DNA from: Paraburkholderia sp. CNPSo 3274
GTDB lineage: Bacteria; Pseudomonadota; Gammaproteobacteria; Burkholderiales; Burkholderiaceae
Assembly: GCF_024206475.1 (NCBI RefSeq)
Contig: NZ_JAMBPR010000015.1
Location: forward strand, 62,001-126,000
Reading direction: 5' to 3'
DNA: 64,000 nucleotides
Shown here one piece after another: positions 47,174 through 55,044 of this stretch (the first letter of the stretch is position 1; each line of letters opens with the position of its first letter). A model generated the notes under the pieces. That model was given only the letters and a program-made list of their open reading frames with translations, searched no databases and was not told the origin of the DNA. The translations under genes and the position numbers were made by a program.

Positions 47174-48475
47174 ATGAGTTCCATCCGACGACAACTGCTG
47201 TTCTGGCTGCTCGCGATCGTCGTCGCGGGCGTGGGGCTCGCGGGCTGGCTGATCTATCGCCAGGCGCTCGCCGAAGCCAACGAGCTGTTCGACTACCAGC
47301 TGCAGGAAATCGCCGAGGCGCTGCCCTCCGAGCCATTCAACGAGATCCTCAGTTCGCGCGACACGGGCGACGAAGGCATCGTGCTGCAGATCTGGAATCG
47401 CAACGGCGTGCTCATGTACTACTCGCATCCGCGCGCGCCGCTCGCGCCGCGAGCGGAACTCGGCTTTTCGACGGAGCGCACCGATCGTGGCGACTGGCGC
47501 GTGTACGGCGCGATCGTCGGCGACAATGTCGTGCAACTCGCGCAGCCCGTTTCCGTGCGCAACCGGCTCGCCGCGAACGTCGCGTTGCGCACGCTCTGGC
47601 CGCTCATCGTGGTGCTGCCGTTTCTCGGCATCGCGGTCTGGATCATGGTGGGGCGCGGGCTCAGGCCGCTCTCGCGCGTTGCGCGCGCGCTCGATACGCG
47701 TCATCCAGAAGCGCTCGACCCGCTGCCTGAAGAGCGTCTGCCGCGCGAAGTCACGCCGCTCGTGCATGCGTTGAACGCGCTGCTCGAACGCCTCGCGCAG
47801 GCCATCGACACGCAAAAGGCCTTCGTCGCCGATGCGGCGCATGAGTTGCGCACGCCGCTGGCGGCCGTGCAGATCCAGGCGCAACTCGTTGCGCGCGCAA
47901 AGGATGACGAAACGCGCCGCGAAGCGCTCGTCGATCTGCAAGCGGGTGTGACGCGCGCCACGCGTCTTGCCGAGCAACTGCTCGCACTCGCGCGTTCCGA
48001 GCCTGACGGTCATGCGCGCGCGCGCAACGTCGATCTGCATGCGCTGCTCGATGATTGCGTGCTCAACTATGCGCCGCTCGCGCAGCAGCGCGGCGTCGAT
48101 CTCGGCATCGAGGAAAGCGCGGCGGCGAGCGTGATCGGCGACGCTGATGCGTTGCGCGTGATGCTCAACAACCTGCTCGACAACGCGACCAAATACACGC
48201 CCGCGGGCGGGCGCGTGGATGTGAGCCTCGCTGTCGTCGATGGGCATCCGCGCGTGCGCATCGCGGACAGCGGGTCGGGCATCCCGGAGGACGAGCGCGC
48301 GCGCGTGTTCGATCGCTTTTATCGCGTGGGCGCGGGCGTGAACCGGGCGCGCACCGATATCGCCGGCACGGGACTCGGGCTCGCTATCGTGCGACGAATC
48401 GCGGATCAGCACGACGCGACCATCACACTCGGCGATTCGCCCGCTGGCGGCCTGCTCGTGGACGTGCGGTTCTGA
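47174..48475 (+). CDS. Sensor histidine kinase, QseC-like
   Basis: 433 aa. TM1 is residues 7-28, a periplasmic sensor domain spans about 29-140 (with FNEILSS and a WNRNGVLMYYS strand), TM2 is about 142-160, then HAMP (RGLRPLSRVARAL). The phospho-acceptor is His223 in DAAHELRTPLAAVQIQAQL. The ATPase has NLLDNATKYTP, DSGSGIPEDE and GTGLGLAIVRRI. QseC-like kinases respond to metals, pH or host signals; the ligand here is unknown. Partner of the preceding regulator. Confidence 0.92.
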   Translation: MSSIRRQLLFWLLAIVVAGVGLAGWLIYRQALAEANELFDYQLQEIAEALPSEPFNEILSSRDTGDEGIVLQIWNRNGVLMYYSHPRAPLAPRAELGFSTERTDRGDWRVYGAIVGDNVVQLAQPVSVRNRLAANVALRTLWPLIVVLPFLGIAVWIMVGRGLRPLSRVARALDTRHPEALDPLPEERLPREVTPLVHALNALLERLAQAIDTQKAFVADAAHELRTPLAAVQIQAQLVARAKDDETRREALVDLQAGVTRATRLAEQLLALARSEPDGHARARNVDLHALLDDCVLNYAPLAQQRGVDLGIEESAAASVIGDADALRVMLNNLLDNATKYTPAGGRVDVSLAVVDGHPRVRIADSGSGIPEDERARVFDRFYRVGAGVNRARTDIAGTGLGLAIVRRIADQHDATITLGDSPAGGLLVDVRF

Positions 48476-48538
48476 GTCTCGATCGCCCGCAAATGCCCGC
48501 CGCGCGGGCGTTTGCGCGACTTTCGCGATTTCCGCGTA

Positions 48539-48555
48539 CTTAAGACTCCTTTAAG
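48539..48555 (+). promoter_or_regulatory. PmrA/QseB-type response regulator box
   Basis: CTTAAG-ACTCC-TTTAAG fits the PmrA consensus YTTAAK-N5-YTTAAK exactly. It lies 57 bases upstream of the degP start and 64 bases after the kinase stop, in position to activate degP. Confidence 0.75.
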
Positions 48556-48611
48556 CGACACGGCTTACTCTTCGGTACGTCGTGATGAGTACCCCGCGCA
48601 AGGAGTCCGCA

Positions 48612-50117
48612 ATGAATACAAAAGTTCTTTCCCGCAGTGCCGTGGCAGCCGCCGTGGTCGTCGCATTGTCGGCGGGCTACGTAGCAGGGCACCGTGATCT
48701 GCCTGCTCCGCAGGTCATCTCGCAGGCACAGGCCGCGGCGATGATGCCCGCCGAAGCCGCAGCCAAGACCGGCATTCCCGACTTCTCGGGTCTCGTGGAA
48801 ACCTACGGGCCCGCAGTGGTCAACATCAGCGCCAAGCACGTCGTGAAGCAGGCGGCGCTGCGCAGCGGCGGTAGCGGCCCGCAACAACTGCCGATCGATC
48901 CGAGCGATCCGTTCTACCAGTTCTTCAAGCACTTCTATGGCGGCGCGCCCGGCATGGGCGGCGGCGACAATGGTCCGCAGGCGGACCAGCCGAGCGCGAG
49001 CCTCGGCTCGGGCTTCATCATCAGTACGGACGGCTACATCCTCACGAACGCACACGTCGTGGACGGCGCCAACGTCGTGACGGTGAAGCTCACCGACAAG
49101 CGCGAATACAAGGCGAAGGTCGTGGGCGCGGACAAGCAGTCGGACGTCGCCGTGCTCAAGATCGACGCGAAGGATCTGCCGACCGTGAAGATCGGCGACC
49201 CGCGCCAGAGCAAGGTCGGCCAGTGGGTGGTGGCGATCGGCTCGCCGTACGGCTTCGACAACACGGTGACCTCGGGCATCATCAGCGCGAAGTCGCGTTC
49301 GCTGCCGGACGAAAACTACACGCCGTTCATCCAGACCGACGTGCCGGTCAACCCCGGTAATTCGGGCGGCCCGCTGTTTAATCTGCAGGGCGAAGTTATC
49401 GGCATCAACTCGATGATCTATTCGCAGACGGGCGGCTTCCAGGGCCTTTCGTTCGCAATCCCGATCAATGAGGCGATCAAGGTCAAGGACGAACTCGTCA
49501 AGACCGGTCATGTGAGCCGTGGGCGTCTCGGCGTCGCGGTGCAGTCGATGAACCAGACGCTCGCCAACTCGTTCGGCATGGACAAGCCACGCGGCGCGCT
49601 GGTGAGTTCGGTGGACGCGAGCGGTCCGGCGGCGAAGGCGGGTTTGAAGCCCGGCGACGTGATCCTGTCGGTGAACGGCCAGGCCGTGGACGATTCGTCC
49701 GATCTGCCTTCGCTCGTCGCGGGCATGAAGCCGGGCACGAAGGCCGATGTTCAGGTGTGGCGTGACAAGAGCACGAAGAACCTCACCGCAACCATCGGCA
49801 CGCTGGGCGACGCGAAGGTGGCTTCGAACGACGCACCGCAAGCGCAGATGCAGGGGCGCCTGGGCGTCGCGGTGCGCCAACTCACGCCGGAAGAGAAGAG
49901 CAACGGCTCGCTCGATCACGGTTTGCTCGTCGAGCAGTCGGGTGGCGCGGCCGAGAATGCGGGTGTCCAGCCCGGCGACGTGATTCTTGCCGTGAATGGC
50001 CGCCCGGTGACGAGCGCCGATCAGCTCAAGCAAATGGTTTCGAAGGCTGGCAACAGCATTGCACTCCTGATCCAGCGAGACGACGCACAGATTTTCGTGC
50101 CCGTCGATCTCGGCTGA
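48612..50117 (+). CDS. DegP/HtrA-family periplasmic serine protease (Do family)
   Basis: 501 aa. N-terminal membrane or signal segment (residues 9-26), protease domain with catalytic His148 in LTNAHVV, Asp178 in SDVAVLKID and Ser251 in GNSGGPLF, then two PDZ domains (about 300-385 and 400-495). It degrades or refolds damaged envelope proteins. The start MNTKVLSRSA has AAGGAG upstream. It is preceded by a QseBC-like pair and a PmrA-type box, so it is probably induced by that system. A perfect hairpin follows the stop. Confidence 0.93.
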   Translation: MNTKVLSRSAVAAAVVVALSAGYVAGHRDLPAPQVISQAQAAAMMPAEAAAKTGIPDFSGLVETYGPAVVNISAKHVVKQAALRSGGSGPQQLPIDPSDPFYQFFKHFYGGAPGMGGGDNGPQADQPSASLGSGFIISTDGYILTNAHVVDGANVVTVKLTDKREYKAKVVGADKQSDVAVLKIDAKDLPTVKIGDPRQSKVGQWVVAIGSPYGFDNTVTSGIISAKSRSLPDENYTPFIQTDVPVNPGNSGGPLFNLQGEVIGINSMIYSQTGGFQGLSFAIPINEAIKVKDELVKTGHVSRGRLGVAVQSMNQTLANSFGMDKPRGALVSSVDASGPAAKAGLKPGDVILSVNGQAVDDSSDLPSLVAGMKPGTKADVQVWRDKSTKNLTATIGTLGDAKVASNDAPQAQMQGRLGVAVRQLTPEEKSNGSLDHGLLVEQSGGAAENAGVQPGDVILAVNGRPVTSADQLKQMVSKAGNSIALLIQRDDAQIFVPVDLG

Positions 50118-50127
50118 TCCCTGCTGT

Positions 50128-50158
50128 CGCGAATCCGGCTCCGTGCGCCGGATTCGCG
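50128..50158 (+). terminator. Stem-loop after the degP-like gene
   Basis: CGCGAATCCGG-(9 nt)-CCGGATTCGCG, an 11-bp perfect stem ten bases after the stop. No U-run follows, so it may act with Rho or as a stabilising 3' end. Confidence 0.55.
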
Positions 50159-50315
50159 GCGAGAGCAGGTTTCATGACGTTGTTCCTGCGCTGCCGCCGT
50201 TGGCCTTTGGCCTCGGCGGCAGCGGCGTTTTTGGGCGCACAAAACCTTCTGCGCGTGCTGATCGGGCATGCCCCTTGCTCAAGCATGACATCGGACCACC
50301 TGAAAGGAGCGATCG

Positions 50316-50822
50316 ATGAAGCGTTTCCACAACTCGCGCCCCGTCCATATCGCCGCTTGCGCGACGATTCTCGCGGCCACGCTTGCTCTCGGCTACGCGG
50401 GCGGCGCGGCGGCGCAGCAGGCCGAAGCCTCGGGCACGGTCGGCGGCTCGACCACCGACAACACGAGCGCCGGCAACACCAACGGCGGCGGCATGCCGCA
50501 AGTCCAGCAGCAGGGCGACGTGTCGTACGTCTCCGGCGGCGTGGGTCTCGACGAATCCAAGGCGCTGCTCAGCGCGGAGCGCCAGTGGCCGCTTGCGTTG
50601 CGCTTCACCCAGCGCAGCGGTGAGTACGTCGCGGACGTGCGCGTGCAGATCACCGACTCGCATGGCGCGAGCGTGCTCGATACGACTTCCCGCGGGCCGT
50701 ATATGCTCGTGAAGGTCCGTCCGGGCCGCTACAGCGTGCATGTGAGCCATGCGGGCGTCGACAAGACGAGCGCCGTGACGGTGGGCGCGAACGGCAGCGC
50801 GCGGGCGGCCTTCATCTGGTAA
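50316..50822 (+). CDS. Exported protein with a carboxypeptidase-regulatory-like fold
   Basis: 168 aa. Signal peptide of about 33 residues ending GGAAAQQ, then a low-complexity Gly/Ser/Thr/Asn stretch, then a beta-sandwich-like domain (about 85-168: WPLALRFTQRSGEYVADVRVQI, GPYMLVKVRPGRYSVHVSH) of the kind called carboxypeptidase regulatory-like. Periplasmic or surface exposed. Function unknown. AAAGGAG precedes the ATG. Single gene. Confidence 0.75.
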   Translation: MKRFHNSRPVHIAACATILAATLALGYAGGAAAQQAEASGTVGGSTTDNTSAGNTNGGGMPQVQQQGDVSYVSGGVGLDESKALLSAERQWPLALRFTQRSGEYVADVRVQITDSHGASVLDTTSRGPYMLVKVRPGRYSVHVSHAGVDKTSAVTVGANGSARAAFIW

Positions 50823-51143
50823 GCCGCACAGCCGGGCCACGCCGCGTTTGGGTGCTGCCGCACGCGCGCCGCGCATAAGATTCACGCAGCCAGGCCGAGT
50901 TTGGCTGATAATGAAGCCGACGGAAGGCCGCGATCGCTCAGGCGTTTCGCGAGCGGGTTCGCGTGTTGCCGTCGATCGCCGTCGATACCGTGATCGACGC
51001 CGCGACAGGTGACTGGCGAGCGGCCATCCCGTGTAATTGCACGGCACGCGCCTACCTGGCGGCGTGTCACGCGAGCCGGTGCGGCCTGCCGCCCGGCGAC
51101 GGCAGGGCGCCGCAGGCGCCGCCTACCAACAGGGGAGCCGAAC
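50823..51143. other. Promoter region before the DUF427 gene
   Basis: 321 bases with no convincing gene. TTGGCTGATAAT near 50902-50913 offers a -10-like box, and a CTGCCG/CGGCAG hairpin lies near 51086-51105. Confidence 0.45.
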
Positions 51144-51509
51144 ATGGCGGTCGAACCGGACGCGGACCATCGCATCGATCTCGTTGCGAACCGTCACCGT
51201 GTGCGCGTGATTCATGGCGGCATCACCATTGCCGATACGCTGCACGCCGTCACCCTCTGCGAAACCGGCTACGCCGACGTCTTCTACTTTCCGCGCGCCG
51301 ACGTGAACATGGCGCGACTCGAACGCTCCGGACAGACCTCGCATTGCCCGTTCAAGGGCGAGGCGACGTATTTCCATTTGCGTACCGAAGACGGGCGCGT
51401 CGAAGACGCGGCCTGGAGCTACGAAGCGCCACTGCATGATGCACGCGGCATCAAGGGGTATCTGGCTTTCTACGCAACTCGCGTGGACCGGATCGACCAG
51501 ACCTCCTGA
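51144..51509 (+). CDS. DUF427 domain protein
   Basis: A 121-aa small beta-rich protein of the DUF427 family: RVRVIHGGITIADTLHAVTLCETG, then DVFYFPRADVNMARL and THC/HCPFKGEATYFHL blocks are characteristic. Enzymatic function unknown. The start MAVEPDADHR at 51144 has AGGGGAG upstream; a longer frame encodes Arg-rich sequence. It is 32 bases before the CoxG-like gene and probably in one operon with it. Confidence 0.88.
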   Translation: MAVEPDADHRIDLVANRHRVRVIHGGITIADTLHAVTLCETGYADVFYFPRADVNMARLERSGQTSHCPFKGEATYFHLRTEDGRVEDAAWSYEAPLHDARGIKGYLAFYATRVDRIDQTS

Positions 51510-51541
51510 AATGGCCCGGTAGCTTGCATAGGGGAGCCGCC

Positions 51542-52291
51542 ATGGAACTGAACGATGCGTTGAGAATTCCGCTCGAACCGGCCGCCGTCTGGGCGGCGTT
51601 GCAGGACGTGGCGCTCGTGCGCGCGAGCATGGAGCATTGCGAGTCGTTCAGGCGGCTCGGCCCCGGCGAATACGCGATCACGCTTACGGTGCCGCTCGGG
51701 CCGCTGCGCGCACGCTACGAAGTGCGTGCCCACATTGCCAATGACACGGCGCAGGTGCCGCTCACGCCCCGGCGCGTGCTGAGCTTTCGCGCTCGCGCGG
51801 ACGGCATCGGCTCGCTGCGCGGACAGATCGACGTCGCGCTGCGCCCCGAAGAGCGCGCCACGGCGAGGGAGCCGGGTACGGGCAAGGATGTGAACACGCG
51901 TATCGACTACTCGGTGTGGGCCACGCTCACGGGACCGCTTTCCGAGCTGCCGCCGCGCCAGATCGAGAACGCCCTGCACGAACTTGCTGACGACTTCTTC
52001 ACGGAGTTCTGCGCCGTGGTCGCGGTCAAGCACGGCCAGGCGCCGAACCGCGTGGCGGGCGAGCAGCCGCGCCGGCAGCACGTGTTCCTGCGGCCGATCA
52101 ACCTCGCCGGTCTTGCCCGGCGTGCGCATATCCTGCCGCAGCACCACGCGGGCGGCACGCTCTCGGGCCGCGCGGCAAGCATGCTCAATCACGAGCCACC
52201 GCCGCATGCCATGCCGTATTGGGCGTGGGCCGCGATGATCTTTTTCGTCGCGTTGCTGCTTTATGCGGCGCGCTGGTTTACCGCGACCTGA
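51542..52291 (+). CDS. CoxG-like SRPBCC family protein with C-terminal membrane anchor
   Basis: 249 aa. The SRPBCC domain (about residues 1-150) starts MELNDALRIPLEPAAVWAALQDV and has SMEHCESFRRLGPGEYAITLTVPLGPLRARY, as in CoxG, the carbon-monoxide-dehydrogenase-associated subunit. A 23-residue hydrophobic segment at the C-terminus (YWAWAAMIFFVALLLYAA) suggests an inner-membrane anchor. In Oligotropha CoxG recruits CODH to the membrane, but no coxMSL genes are nearby, so the function here is unclear. Confidence 0.85.
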   Translation: MELNDALRIPLEPAAVWAALQDVALVRASMEHCESFRRLGPGEYAITLTVPLGPLRARYEVRAHIANDTAQVPLTPRRVLSFRARADGIGSLRGQIDVALRPEERATAREPGTGKDVNTRIDYSVWATLTGPLSELPPRQIENALHELADDFFTEFCAVVAVKHGQAPNRVAGEQPRRQHVFLRPINLAGLARRAHILPQHHAGGTLSGRAASMLNHEPPPHAMPYWAWAAMIFFVALLLYAARWFTAT

Positions 52292-52350
52292 ATTCGGCGG
52301 CGGGTGGCGCGCGCAAGGTGCGCTGCCCGTCGAACCGCTCATCGAGCCAC

Positions 52351-52683
52351 TCACGCCCCCCGAAACTCCCGCCGCCACGCCGACGGCGAAATCCTGAACG
52401 CGTCCACGAAATGCTGACGCAGCGACGCGGCCGAGCCGAAACCCGCATGCTGGGCGATCGCGTCGATCGGCTGATCGGTGCTTTCGAGCAACTGCTGCGC
52501 GCGGGCGAGGCGCTCGCCGAGCAGCCACGCGCTCACCGTTGAACCCGTCGTCAAACGGAACTGGCGCGTGAAGGTGCGCCGGCTCATCAGGGCGCGCTGC
52601 GCGAGCGAGTCGAGCGTGTGGGGCGCGTCGAGGTGGGCCAGTGGGCCGCCTCGATCGATCCGGGAACTGCGCGCGTAGGCGTC
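52351..52683 (-). pseudogene. AraC/GlxA-type regulator remnant (DNA-binding domain only)
   Basis: The 110 codons translate as a complete AraC-type double helix-turn-helix: LDSLAQRALMSRRTFTRQFR, then IDAIAQHAGFGSAASLRQHF and a normal TGA. The domain matches GlxA-like regulators, which should have a further 200 or so residues of N-terminal DJ-1/PfpI-like sequence and a start codon. There is none: the frame meets the end of the TetR gene, whose stop overlaps the remnant's first codon. It is a broken gene, likely left by a deletion. Confidence 0.8.
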
Positions 52684-53335
52684 AGGCGTCCGACTCGCTC
52701 GCGCCAATGCGCAGCGAAGGGCTGAAGCGCAACGCGTCGAGCATCGCGTCGACGTGCCGTTCGGCGTTGCTCGCCACGTCGAACACGTCCGGCAGGATCG
52801 CCATATCGCGCAGCGCGCCGCCAATGAACGAATGGAGCACGCGCGACGCGCGCTTGGGGTCGAGGTCGGCGGGCAGCTGGCCCTTCGACATCGCATTGCG
52901 CAAACCCTGCTCGATGCTCGCCAGGCCCTCGCGCATATCGGTCTGATGGCGCGCCATCACCGGGCCCATCTCCTCGACGAATTCACACTTCAGGAACAGG
53001 ATCTCGAACACGCGGCGGCGGCGCACGTCGGTTGCCGTATTGCGCAGACACAGAATGCAAAGATCGCGCATGCGCCCGAGCGGGTCGGGCTCGCCGGGGT
53101 CCGTCGATGCCACCTTCAGCTCGTCGAGCGGCAGCACCACGCGGTCGAACATGGCCGTGAACAGGTCGCCCTTGTTCTCGAAATGCCAGTAAATCGCGCC
53201 ACGCGTCACACCTGCGGTCTGGGCGATGTCGGCCAGCGAAGTGCGCGACACGCCCTTTTCGTAAAAGACGTGTTCGGCGGCGTCGAGAATCCGGTTGCGC
53301 GTCTCCAGCGCTTCCTCTTTCGTTCGGCGGACCAT
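52682..53335 (-). CDS. bpeR: TetR-family repressor of the RND efflux operon (BpeR/AcrR-like)
   Basis: 217 aa. N-terminal TetR HTH: NRILDAAEHVFYEKGVSRTSLADIAQTAGVTRGAIYWHFENKGDLF. The C-terminal ligand domain is of AcrR/TtgR type (LCLRNTATDVRRRRVFEIL, KCEFVEEMGPVM, LHSFIGGALRDM). It is divergent from the efflux genes, and an AcrR-like palindrome lies between the efflux -35 and -10. The gene's stop sits beside an AraC-type remnant. Drug ligands are not predictable. Confidence 0.92.
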   Translation of the reverse strand: MVRRTKEEALETRNRILDAAEHVFYEKGVSRTSLADIAQTAGVTRGAIYWHFENKGDLFTAMFDRVVLPLDELKVASTDPGEPDPLGRMRDLCILCLRNTATDVRRRRVFEILFLKCEFVEEMGPVMARHQTDMREGLASIEQGLRNAMSKGQLPADLDPKRASRVLHSFIGGALRDMAILPDVFDVASNAERHVDAMLDALRFSPSLRIGASESDA

Positions 53336-53766
53336 TTTGTAATGTCAGTGCGTTGCTGAGGGTTAGGGGGAATTTATTTGGGGTGCGAACCGTAATGTAT
53401 TGATTTGTAATATGGATGTGACGCGCGGATCGCTCCTGAAGTACCACTCAACGGTTACGTAACGTCCTTTTACATTCGTTCGCGAATGTATCTATAATAG
53501 CACCCCACCACCTGGGTGCCTCAAGGGGTGATGTCCGGTTAATATCCGTCCTTGGCCAAGTAGTCGTAGAAACCCCAATGCGCGACGCCTCTCGCGGCGG
53601 CGCGCGGCAGTATCGCCCGGACGGATGTGCAGACCGGAACGCGCCTTTCTAGAAGAAGTACCGGGTTTATCCGTCAGGTATTTGCCAGATGCTGGCGTGC
53701 GTGGTCGTCCTCCTCGTTGCAGGACGCCGCACGCTTTTATTGTCAGTTATAGACAGAGGTCGCTCC
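53336..53766. other. Efflux control region and long leader
   Basis: 431 bases between the repressor and the efflux adaptor. Promoter and operator are at 53469-53498. The 260 or so bases downstream form an mRNA leader with a CACCCC/GGGGTG hairpin (53501-53530) and small reading frames: ATG 53531 with a three-codon frame, and ATG 53578 with 24 codons ending TAG at 53650-53652. Confidence 0.6.
53469..53498 (+). promoter_or_regulatory. Efflux promoter with AcrR-like operator
   Basis: -35 TTTACA (53469-53474) and -10 TATAAT (53493-53498), 18 bases apart. Operator TACATTCG-N4-CGAATGTA at 53471-53490 is a perfect 8-base inverted repeat that fills the spacer. It resembles the E. coli AcrR operator core (ACATTTGTGAATGT). 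Confidence 0.88.
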
Positions 53767-55029
53767 ATGCGCGTCGAACGGGTTCCATTCCGCCTAATCA
53801 GTGCCGCGACGGCTGCCATCGTGCTTGCAGCCTGCGGGCAAAAGCAGTCTGCGCCGCCGCCGCAAACCCCCGAAGTGGGTGTCGTTACCGTTCAGCCGAC
53901 GGCCGTGCCGGTCGTCTCCGAGCTTCCCGGCCGCACCAATGCGTTCCTCGTCGCGCAAGTGCGCGCACGGGTGGACGGCATCGTCCTGCGCCGCGAGTTC
54001 ATCGAAGGCGCGATCGTCAAGGCCGGTCAACGGCTCTACAAGATCGACCCCGCGCCGTATATCGCTGCGCTCAACAACGCCAAGGCCACGCTCGCCAAGG
54101 CGCAGGCCAACCTGGTTACGCAGAACGCTCTGGTTTCGCGCTACAAGGTGCTGGTGCAGGCCAACGCGGTGAGCAAGCAGGACTACGACAACGCCGTTTC
54201 CGCGCAGGGCCAGGCGGCAGCGGACGTCGCCGCCGGCAAGGCCGCCGTCGATACGGCGCAGATCAACCTCGGGTACACCGACGTCGTTTCGCCGGTCACG
54301 GGCCAGGTCGGCATCTCGCAGGTCACGCCGGGCGCCTACGTGCAAGCGAGCGCCGCGACGCTCATGTCGACGGTTCAGCAGCTCGACCCGATGTACGTCG
54401 ACGTGACGCAATCGAGCCTCGACGGCCTGAAGCTGCGCCGCGCGATTCAGGAGGGCCGCCTGTCGACCAACGGGCCGAATGCCGCGAAGGTCTCGCTCGT
54501 GCTCGAAGACGGCCGCGTGTACGCGCAGAAGGGCAAGCTCCAGTTCAGCGACGTCACGGTCGACCAGACCACCGGCTCGGTGACGGTTCGCGCGCTCTTC
54601 CCGAACGCCGACCGTGTGCTGCTGCCGGGCATGTTCGTGCGCGCGCGCATCGAGGAAGGCATCAACAACAACGCGTTCCTCGTGCCGCAGGTGGGCGTGC
54701 AGCACGACCAGAAGGGCCAGGCGTCGGTGCTCGTCGTCGACAAGGACAACAAGGTCGTGCCGCATCCGATCGTCTTGTCGGGTGCGCAGGGCCAGGACTG
54801 GGTCGTGGAGAGCGGCCTGCAGGCTGGCGACCGCGTGATCGTGCAAGGCACCGACAAGGTCAAGCCGGGTGCGCAGGTCAAGCCTGTCGCGGCGCAACTG
54901 CCGCCGCCGCCGCCGCCGGGCGCGCCTTCGGCCGACATGGCGACCGCTTCGGGCTATGCGAACGCTGCCAGCGTCGCATCGGGTCCGAAGGGTGCCTCGG
55001 CTGCGCCTGCCGCCTCCGCAGCGCAATAA
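53767..55029 (+). CDS. bpeA: RND efflux periplasmic adaptor (BpeA/AcrA-like lipoprotein)
   Basis: 420 aa. Signal peptide II: lipobox LAAC, with Cys23 as the first mature residue. The membrane-fusion fold follows: a lipoyl half (VRARVDGIVLRREFIEGAIVKAGQRLYKIDP), an alpha-hairpin (about 100-170), a second lipoyl half (INLGYTDVVSPVTGQVGISQVTPG), then beta-barrel and membrane-proximal domains. It couples the pump and the outer-membrane channel. The Ala/Pro-rich C-terminal tail (about 380-420) is low complexity. Start ATG 53767; an upstream Met at 53689 is unlikely. Confidence 0.95.
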   Translation: MRVERVPFRLISAATAAIVLAACGQKQSAPPPQTPEVGVVTVQPTAVPVVSELPGRTNAFLVAQVRARVDGIVLRREFIEGAIVKAGQRLYKIDPAPYIAALNNAKATLAKAQANLVTQNALVSRYKVLVQANAVSKQDYDNAVSAQGQAAADVAAGKAAVDTAQINLGYTDVVSPVTGQVGISQVTPGAYVQASAATLMSTVQQLDPMYVDVTQSSLDGLKLRRAIQEGRLSTNGPNAAKVSLVLEDGRVYAQKGKLQFSDVTVDQTTGSVTVRALFPNADRVLLPGMFVRARIEEGINNNAFLVPQVGVQHDQKGQASVLVVDKDNKVVPHPIVLSGAQGQDWVVESGLQAGDRVIVQGTDKVKPGAQVKPVAAQLPPPPPPGAPSADMATASGYANAASVASGPKGASAAPAASAAQ

Positions 55030-55044
55030 ACGGGAGCCCGCTTC

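Noticed and set aside
50172-51047. A 291-codon minus-strand frame overlapping the exported protein gene
   Set aside because: Its translation has no motif, and the plus-strand gene has a good ribosome-binding site and signal peptide.
50823-52291. A carbon monoxide dehydrogenase locus suggested by the CoxG-like gene
   Set aside because: No coxM, coxS or coxL genes are present; CoxG-like SRPBCC proteins occur widely without CODH.
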